From Amaurobius ferox (Eukaryota > Arthropoda > Arachnida > Araneae > Amaurobiidae), in NCBI GenBank assembly GCA_951213105.1, contig OX578140.1, positions 34,339,403 to 34,403,402 of the forward strand: DNA of 64,000 bases, given 5' to 3'. The translations under genes and the position numbers were made by a program. Shown here one piece after another: positions 56,491 to 64,000 of this stretch; the stretch's first letter is position 1, and each line of letters begins with the position of its first letter. The notes under the pieces were generated by a model. That model worked only from the letters and a program-made list of their open reading frames with translations, was not told the DNA's origin and did no database searches.

Positions 56491-58000
56491 TTCAAACAAT
56501 TCAGAAGGGTTGATTTGGACAGGAGTAGAAATCAACGTTTCCCGTGGGATTGTGGAAGTGTTTCCTCCACAAAATCTTAGAGTTGTTGAAGTTAATGAGC
56601 CACTTGGGGGATGGAAAGATTATTCTGGAAATTGCTTGACGATCTTCTTCAGGAATTAAACAACCTTGTGTTTACTAAAGGGGGTATTTCAAGACAGCTA
56701 CTCTTTAAAATTTATTAGAGTGTTTACCAGATATATTCGTGTTCAATTCCTTTTGATTATTTTAAATTTAAAGGCACATAATTGTGTCATCCTCAGCATT
56801 TTGTACTTTAACCATCAATGAATTATTAGAAACTGACATTTAAATGTGGAAATTTATATAATCTATCGGCCGAATTAAGCGATATTTTATATCGATAGGT
56901 TTAAGTATGCGAGGATTAAGATTGGATTATTATTTGGTTTGTGTCAAATCATTAATTTTTTAAATAGTATTTTTAATATTTTTTTAAATTTTAAGAAAGT
57001 ACATTTTTAGTATTTAAAAATGCTTAGTCAGAGGCTAACTTTATTTTAATTTAATTATTATTATTTTTTTAAATGGAAAACAAAAATTAAATATTTTTTT
57101 CGTTTTAGTAAATACGCATAATTTGGGGGAGTCATGAACTAAGCATTTAAAAATAATATCCATATCAATTGAAAAATTGTCAAAACTTGGTTTGGGGGAA
57201 AAAAGTACTGCATGATCTTAAATGTAAAGCGTTTCAAATTGAAAGTGTTCGGAGAATTTATTAGAAACATCTATTGTAAGTGTTTTGAGGATGAATTTGG
57301 CCAATAGATGAAAGAAATAATGTCTTATCAGATAAATTTCTTCTACATATTGTACTCTACCTTGTATTCCAGTAAATGAATGGACAATTTCTTAATATTT
57401 TAAGTGAATTTTACCTATTATTCACTATTTCAAGAAATTAAGAATGACTGTCTTTGATCAGGAGTAAAAGTCAACATTTCTCTCGCGGAAGTGATTTCAT
57501 ATCCAAAATCTTATGGTTGTTAAAACTAATAAGCCACACTTAGGGTACGAAAAATTTATTCTGGAAATCGCATGATTCAAAGAATTGCGTCCGATTTGCT
57601 AGGAATTTTTATTGTAAGGTTTTGAGAGGCATTTGATCAATAAATTATTGCGCCAAGTTGATTGTAGTTATAAGTTGTATACTATTGCCTTGTATTAAAA
57701 CGCAATACTTTTGTTATTCTTCTGTGAACTACTTTTGTGGATTACATAACTTCTGTGAGTTTTACATGGTAAATTATTCAACATTTCATATATTTAAGAA
57801 CGCTAGCCTTTGAACAGCAATGGTAATCAACGTTTCCCGAAAGCTTGTGAAAGTGCTTTCTTAACAAAAATTTAGAGTTGAAGTTAATTAGCCTTTAGAT
57901 GAATGAAAAGATTATTCTAGAAATCGCTTGAGAACTTTCTTCGGAATAACATAATTTTGTCTTTACCGACAGATATATTTCAATTATTTCATTTAATCAT
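56490..58000 (+). repeat. Family I: diverged local repeats, three units
   Basis: Three related segments near 56490-56700, 57440-57620 and 57800-57990. Each follows the order CATTTCA-like start, AATCAACGTTTCCCG or relative, CAAAATCTTAGAGTTGTTGA or relative, GATTATTCTGGAAATTGCTT or relative, and then a TTTCTTCGGAAT-type step. A second element around 57240-57330 recurs at 57585-57680 (TTTTATTGTAAG, GATCAATA). Noncoding. Confidence 0.6.
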
Positions 58001-58895
58001 AATATCATAATTATTTTATTTTTAGGATGATGTGAGTTTTGATTTATTAAAATGTGGCAAAGAACTTTAATGAATTATCAGTAAACAAATGTTTATTTGA
58101 TTTTAGCTTATGTAATTTTTCCTAAATCTGAAGTAAATATGTTTTAGGGCTTAATTAAACACCCCAGGAGTAAGCAAAAGTGATAAGTTGAAAAAAAAAA
58201 GTAAGACTGAAAATTTTCCGTCTGGAAACTACTTAAAATAGAACGCTTTTACAAGCATTTGTCATTTTAAAATTTCAAAATACTATATTAAAATGGAAAA
58301 TTTCTGCGAGAAAATATAATTTCTTTAAGTGTGATTCAAAACTTTAGCTAAAATCTAATACTTAATTTTATACTAATAGTTTCTGATAATATAGGAGATT
58401 AAGATAATTAATTACTTATTTTAAAATAACATGAGGATGATTATTGTATTCCATTAAAAGAATATTTCGTATAAGGTCATAGATTTTCATTATTGCATGT
58501 GATACTCTTGATTTATAATTGTTTGAAATTTTAAGTAGAAAAAAATACTTGATGCCTTGTACAAATTCAAGAATTTTTTACTCAATATTATTAATAACTT
58601 GAAAATTTTCAAATATATTTGAAGACACCAATTTGGCACTTCTGCACTCAATCATTTTTTAAATCAGAGGTCACTAATAATTTTTTAGAAATTCTGTTTT
58701 AAAAACTTGCCTGACTTCCTGTATGCTGCAAACTTGAACAGTGACTTAAGGTCAAGCTCTGCTTACACAAATTAAAAAACACAATTTCTTTCCTTTTACC
58801 TTATTTACCAAAATCAGCAAAATTAGCAGAAATCAGCCAAAATCAGCCAAAAATGTATTCCTGATAAAAAAAAAAAAAAAAAAAGCAAGATTATT
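58000..58895. other. No recognised feature
   Basis: AT-rich DNA. Repeated AATCAGC phrases at 58810-58850 and an A-run at 58868-58883. Confidence 0.4.
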
Positions 58896-58899
58896 AAGG

Positions 58900-59530
58900 C
58901 CTTTCCCTGCAATACATGATAATATCTAGCGAAAGTACTGGAATTATGTCGGAAATCGCAAAGTCACTTGTGTGACACAGATGCTGATCAAATCTTTTAC
59001 GTTTCAAGATAAAAAAAACCCTACTCCTTTTTGAAAAATGGTCCCTAAAAATCGCATGCATCCACTTTAGCTAAAACACGAATTGATTAAATTTTCCAAA
59101 ATGTGATAGATAAGTTACTTGTGGGTAAAACCCAGTTCTAATTATATTTGTGTACGATTGGGAAAGAAGAATTTGCTTTTTTATGAAACCGCCCAGAAAA
59201 ATCATCAAAACTTAAAATAAAAGACTACGTATGCTTAAATGTATCAATTAAATGTTTGTTTTAGGCGTAAGTTTTGACGATGAAAAAATAAGACGAACCT
59301 AATTACTCTAGGACTAACCGTTCTCGGAATATTTTAGTTTTTTGCATTTTTGCTACACAGCCTTTGAAAATATCTCCAGTTACCAAGATGAAAATGGCAC
59401 TAAAAGTGCAAATTCGGTGTTATTTTGTGCAATTAAACTCAACTTTATTATTTATTAAAGAAATAAATCGAAAAATAATTTGAGTTTGTAGAGACAATCA
59501 TCTGCTGCCCACATCAGATTTTTGTATTGA
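58900..59530 (+). repeat. Dispersed repeat family G, copy 2
   Basis: Left hairpin GGCCTTTCCCTGCAATACAT..ATATCTAGCGAAAGTACTGG, then AAATCGCAAAGTCAC, CAATTAAATGTTTGTTTTAG, CTCTAGGACTAACCGTTCTC and a right end CTGCTGCCCACATCAGATTT. The right end is shared with family A copies. Confidence 0.65.
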
Positions 59531-61129
59531 ATTTGGTGTAAGTGATTCTCATAAAATCGTGTAGGTGGACATCTGCGAGTTAAATATCTGAACTTGTCCG
59601 AAACTCAACTTAAGAAATGTTGATTTATAAACATGTTGAACGATTTATTATCATCGTGCATAGATTAATAGTTCATCTCTACAATTAGACTATCAAAATG
59701 GTATCATTTGTCTTGTTTATTTCTATCTCGTCGAGGTCTATATGAGATATGCCAGCGGTCCACATACGGACCTTGCTTTAATTCTCCAAAAAATTAAAAC
59801 ATGCAAATTTGATTTAATAGTTAATAAATATGAAATTATCAAATCGAAAAATTATTAATTTATACTGTGTGTAGGTTTTTTTTAATAAATTGTAAAATAA
59901 TTCATACCACAACATTTGACTATAAAGCAACATATATAGCTATAAGTATTTAAAAAAAATATGTTTTGACACTTTTCATATCCGAAAACATTTTTTCACA
60001 AATTGGGTTGCAAAGAAAACGGATAAAATCTTATTACAAGAGTTAATTTTCTAGTATCTCATATCGATTCTTTGTATAAACAATTTATAAATCTAGAAAT
60101 CCATTTATCTTGATTCCCTCGTTATCTTATATCTTCAATTTTCTATATCTGAATTCTTGAATCTCGGCACCTTTATGTAAGCACGCGAATACGTTAAGGG
60201 CATTTTCCACGCTCTTACTTTACTCCAAACTTTTCAAGAAGAAATATTCTTTTTTAAAGGGTTCTAGTCATAAAAATTGGATCAAGAGCGCGCCTTTAAG
60301 TAACATCATCAAATATGGCTGAAAGCAGATGCATGTTGGGAGGAATCGCCTGAGTTATACACCTGAAAAATGTGATTTTATATCGAGTTTTGCGTGGAAG
60401 ACCTTATCTTTTTAAATCTTGGACTATGCTTGAATGTAATTTTACTAGACGAGTTTCTGTAGAAGATTTTTCACTCGTGATGCATTAAACGCTAAAACAA
60501 GGTTGAGTTTATCTCAGCAGAAAGAGTGAAGAATGAATATTTATAGTGTTCAAGATTTGTCTTTTTCAAAGCATAAGAAAATTATATATTTTTAATATAT
60601 GTACGCTGTATTGTAAATAACTTTCCAAATTGTGTAAGTAGAATGTTAGCGCTCTGTCTTTATGTTCAATACCTACCGGGATCGTATTATAAAATTAAAT
60701 TCTAATATATAATATATTTACAAGCGTATGTACATACAAGAAATCCTAGGAAAGGTCCAGTTATACTTACAAATACGTTACAAATACGTACTAAATACAA
60801 ATATTTGGTGATGAAGAATTGCTCGACTCAAATAGTTTCAAAATTTTATAAAGTTCAATAATTGTTTTGTCAAAATTCAACTAATGAAATGTTATTCATA
60901 TGATGGCGATCTTTTTGTCGATTTTAGAATGTATCTGGTGAATTGTTATTGTGGACGTATATTTCATGCTCTTGGTTGGCTGGATGGTAGATGTACAGAC
61001 GGCGATTTTTTGCTAGTGGGGGCTATATGAAATAAAATGCACGAATGTTAGGAAGAACTTCTAATTATTACAATCTAGTTAAATCGTTTCTCTACTGCAA
61101 TTACTTTCCTAGATGAGGGTTATAACTTC
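59530..61129. other. No recognised feature
   Basis: About 1.6 kb of unique AT-rich DNA with no supportable gene or repeat. Confidence 0.4.
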
Positions 61130-61835
61130 TGAGACCAGAAATAGATCTCACATTTGTTGGTGAGACAGTTTTATGCTAGTAATTTACGTGTTCGAAACAT
61201 CGGACAATACCTCCAGTCTGAATGACGCCAAGTTTTAACAAAGGTCAGATAAAACCATAAATTTAGGGGTGTCAAGACAGAGGGGGGATCGAACGATCTC
61301 GTAAGAAAATGTCAAATAAAGACATTAGATAAAAGGTTAACCAATGGAGAAGGTGCTCGTTGCGTAATCCTGAAGGCCGCAAATGAGAGAAAAGGGGGAG
61401 TAACAGTTCTGAGGCAAAAAAGAACCACAACCGATGACTTAAGAACGACCCTATAGAATAACGACTATGACTTGTAATATACTTGCTCGACATTATGACT
61501 AGAACGATGATGAAACTCAGTTAAAAAGAGACGATGACTTGACTTGGTAAGAAACGGTTGCATAGCACGATGCTTAAAGTATAGCGAGATAGCGAGAAGA
61601 TAACTTACGTATGACTTGGCGAATACAGATATGACTTCGAGAACTTCATAATTCCGAGTGTTCAAACCAGCAGTACAATATGCTCGTAGTATTACGTGTG
61701 GTGAATACCTTTGGAGTTCACGTGCTGTAAAACTTGGCGTCATTCAGACTGGAGGTATTGTTCGATGTTTCGGACACATAAATAACTGGCATAAAACTGT
61801 ATCACCAACAAATGTGAGATCTATTTCTGGTCTCA
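61130..61835. mobile_element. Foldback-type element with inverted ends of about 110 bp
   Basis: Left arm (61130-61240): TGAGACCAGAAATAGATCTC, ACATTTGTTGGTGA, CAGTTTTATGC, CGAAACATCG, ACAATACCTCCAGTCTGAAT and GACGCCAAGTTTTA. The right arm (61728-61835) is its inverted copy with a handful of changes. The central 480 bp is GC-richer than the window and repeats an ATGACTT motif (CTATGACTTG, GATGACTTGACTTGG, GTATGACTTGGCG, ATATGACTTCGAG) at irregular spacing. No ORF of note. No clear target duplication was seen. Confidence 0.85.
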
Positions 61836-61959
61836 CATATCTAAATAACAAAAATAATAGTGAACTTTGTCCTACTGTATTTACTGCGAGTACGGAATTT
61901 AGAAGAAGCTAGTTCTAATTGGTTGAATCAGTTAATGTCACTTTCATTAAAACACATGA

Positions 61960-62190
61960 GGCTTACTACTATGAAGACGGGGTGGAGATAGCCCACTGAT
62001 TAATTCATGAGATTCGCACTCATAAGACCCGATAAACTACTTCCGTGTCTACGAGAAACTATCTCCGGGGTATTGACACTTTAAATCAGTAGATTCGAAA
62101 GTCCTTCCCAGAAGTCATGAACAGGGGAAGAAGGGTGCGATTCCTATGATTGACATCCTCATTGGGTTCAGTTCATAGAAATGAACTGAA
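61960..62190 (+). repeat. Degenerate tRNA-headed SINE copy
   Basis: Follows the 46-kb SINE in order: GGGTGGAGATAGCCCACTGA (tRNA-like A box), CATAAGACCCGATAAACTAC (B-box region, decayed), GATTCGAAAGTCCTTCCCAG, GGGGAAGAAGGGTGCGAT, then TGACATCCTCATTGGGTTCA. The tail is uncertain. Confidence 0.65.
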
Positions 62191-63725
62191 CTCAAATGGC
62201 AAATGAACTCTGGTTGGCAAATGAAGCTGAGTGAACTGTGACAATGTGTGTTTCCGGTTTGTATAACGCTGCCCTCACCGTAAAAGTTTTATTGCTGTGA
62301 GACACGTTTACACTAAGGCACGTTGTCATAAAAATATGTTTCATTTTAAATAAGGAAACGGACGCCTCTCAGTGTGGACTTGTACTCACTTTTGGTAAGT
62401 GTAACATGTCGGAAATAGTGTCAATTCTCTATTTTTAAAAGGGGTGGTTCGAAAATTCGACAATTATATACTGGTTATAATACATAATGGATGTGGCATC
62501 GTGCTTCAGTTAGCTTTAATGGAATCCCGCACTACGAAGGTTTCAAGTTCGGTCCTCGGTTAAAATTAATTTTGCACTAAATAATCCAAAATAAGTTTTA
62601 TTTAAAAATACTTTAGAAAAAAATTGCATTTTGCAAAATATATCCTAAATTTTTAATTTCATTTAAATTGTGCTTCCTGTGTTCATCTTTTTCAATTGAT
62701 TTTTCGTTGGTGAACTTTCCGGAGTAAAATAATTTCTCATAATATCCCTATAATTTTATTATCGATTATTTTGCTGTTAAGTTCATAATGATCAATTATA
62801 TAAATTTTTAGTAATTGATAAAGATTTTAATTATTATTATTATATAATTACGTAACTTTTTAAAAATAATTCTTGTCAATAGAAAATTACCATATTTTAG
62901 CATATTTCAATTCCTATGATTGTAAATGGATGAGATTATCATTGTTTAAATTTCCAGATAGTACACCTGATAATCTTATACACCCCATTCAATAGCGTAT
63001 CTTGAACATTTGTCAAAGTTTTTCTTTATTTGCGGGGAATGACGGGATGACATTCATTCTGAATGGGAATTTGGTGGATGGGACATATCCATCTAACATT
63101 TCGAAATATGCATATTTATAATTCTATATCAGGAATGTTGATGACTTTCAGTTGGGGTTATTGAAATCTCGACCTCTTCTCTTAAATATGCCCCTGACTT
63201 TATGCCATTTCTTCATGTCACGGGCTTAAAATAGCTATTTTAATTTAATTCACAAGTAACAAAATACAAAATATGTATAGCTGAATATAGAATAGTTTTC
63301 AACACAGTCCAATTCAAAGACATTGTTCTATCGATCTGAAAATTTCTAAATAAAGTGTCTTTAATTGCTGTACTTTAAGTAATTGCCTTAAACCTAAGGG
63401 TAAATTATTTTCAAAATTCAGTTTAATTACGTGCTTTAAATTGTTGCTTTAAAGCAAATTTCCAAGTCTTATTTTAAGCTACATATCCCCAGGGAGTTTT
63501 ACCTGTCTGATTGCCTGATGTTTAAGTATACAAAGGAGAGTGGTAATGAAGCTGAACTCGGGGGATAATCTCTAAAGCTACATTTTATTTGGGACACCAT
63601 TTAGATCTGCCCTTGCTTTATATTTGGAATTTTTGAACAATGAATCTTTATTTCAAAACCGTTGTTGACTTTTGTTCGTGAACAAAAGTGATAGTGACAT
63701 GCATCTTTATTAACACTACTCAGTG
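62190..63725. other. No recognised feature
   Basis: Unique AT-rich DNA with no supportable gene or repeat. Confidence 0.4.
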
Positions 63726-63727
63726 TT

Positions 63728-64000
63728 AAAAAGACACATTACTTTAATTGTGAAAAGACATATTACTTTAATTGTGAAAAGGCATATTACTTTAATTGTG
63801 AAAAGACATATTACTTTAATTGTAGAACGGCATATTACTTTGATTAAAAGACAAATGTGTTAAAAAATGTGTGACAAATGTGTTTGTGACATGTTAAAAA
63901 GACATATTACTTTAATTGTGAAAAGACATATTACTTTAATTGTGAAAAGACATATTACTTTAATTGTGAAAAGACATATTACTTTAATTGTGAAAAGACA
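63728..64000 (+). repeat. 24-bp tandem array running off the window
   Basis: Units of GACATATTACTTTAATTGTG followed by AAAA; five units, then a break with GTGTTAAAAAATGTGTGACA-type text (63850-63895), then four to five more units to the last base. The array continues beyond the window. Confidence 0.93.

Overview
The window looks like transposon-rich intergenic or intronic DNA from an animal genome. It is strongly AT-rich, has many microsatellites and minisatellites, and carries decayed eukaryotic transposons. There is no operon structure, no bacterial feature, and no protein-coding host gene that I can defend. The element set (Penelope-like retroelements, piggyBac, HTH-type mariner-like elements, hAT MITE, tRNA- and 5S-derived SINEs) points to an invertebrate. 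An arthropod, possibly a chelicerate such as a spider, is my guess; this is inference and not read directly.

Layout. 0-13 kb: dispersed repeats, including a duplicated block (about 3.2-6.0 and 10.9-12.6 kb) with a 420-bp tandem array and a 41-bp hairpin minisatellite, and a second duplicated repeat (7.4-8.1 and 9.6-10.8 kb). 13-19 kb: small non-autonomous repeats and a decayed Penelope-like element (PLE) reverse transcriptase (17.0-18.1 kb, minus) abutting a (TA)n tract and PLE UTR-like sequence. 19.9-23.7 kb: a piggyBac element with both ends, TTAA sites, a broken transposase and a nested hAT MITE. 24-35 kb: dispersed repeats and minisatellites, with a 1.5-kb mobile repeat inserted into a tandem duplication. 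35-37.6 kb: a Ty3/gypsy RT fragment, a tRNA-like insert, and a SINE whose head is a full-length 5S rRNA sequence, bounded by a perfect 14-bp duplication. 38.4-48 kb: a nest with two convergent PLE copies, the second with a long open frame, and two mariner-like elements, all beside or inside (TA)n arrays; a tRNA-headed SINE sits inside the second mariner. 48-64 kb: more dispersed repeats, a MITE with about 70-bp inverted ends, a foldback element with about 110-bp inverted ends, and a 24-bp tandem array running off the right edge.

The genes here are selfish ones and mostly dead. Both mariners have lost one catalytic Asp to Asn, the piggyBac has Glu for its first Asp plus stops and frameshifts, and the gypsy RT has Asn for its first catalytic Asp. 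Only the PLE ORF at 42-44 kb is long and open with intact RT motifs, and it is truncated at its 5' end in (TA)n. The most noteworthy observations are the chimeric 5S-tRNA SINE with a compensated 3' hairpin, the repeated association of PLE 5' ends with (TA)n, a hammerhead-like fold in the PLE UTR, and a modular family of hairpin-ended repeats.
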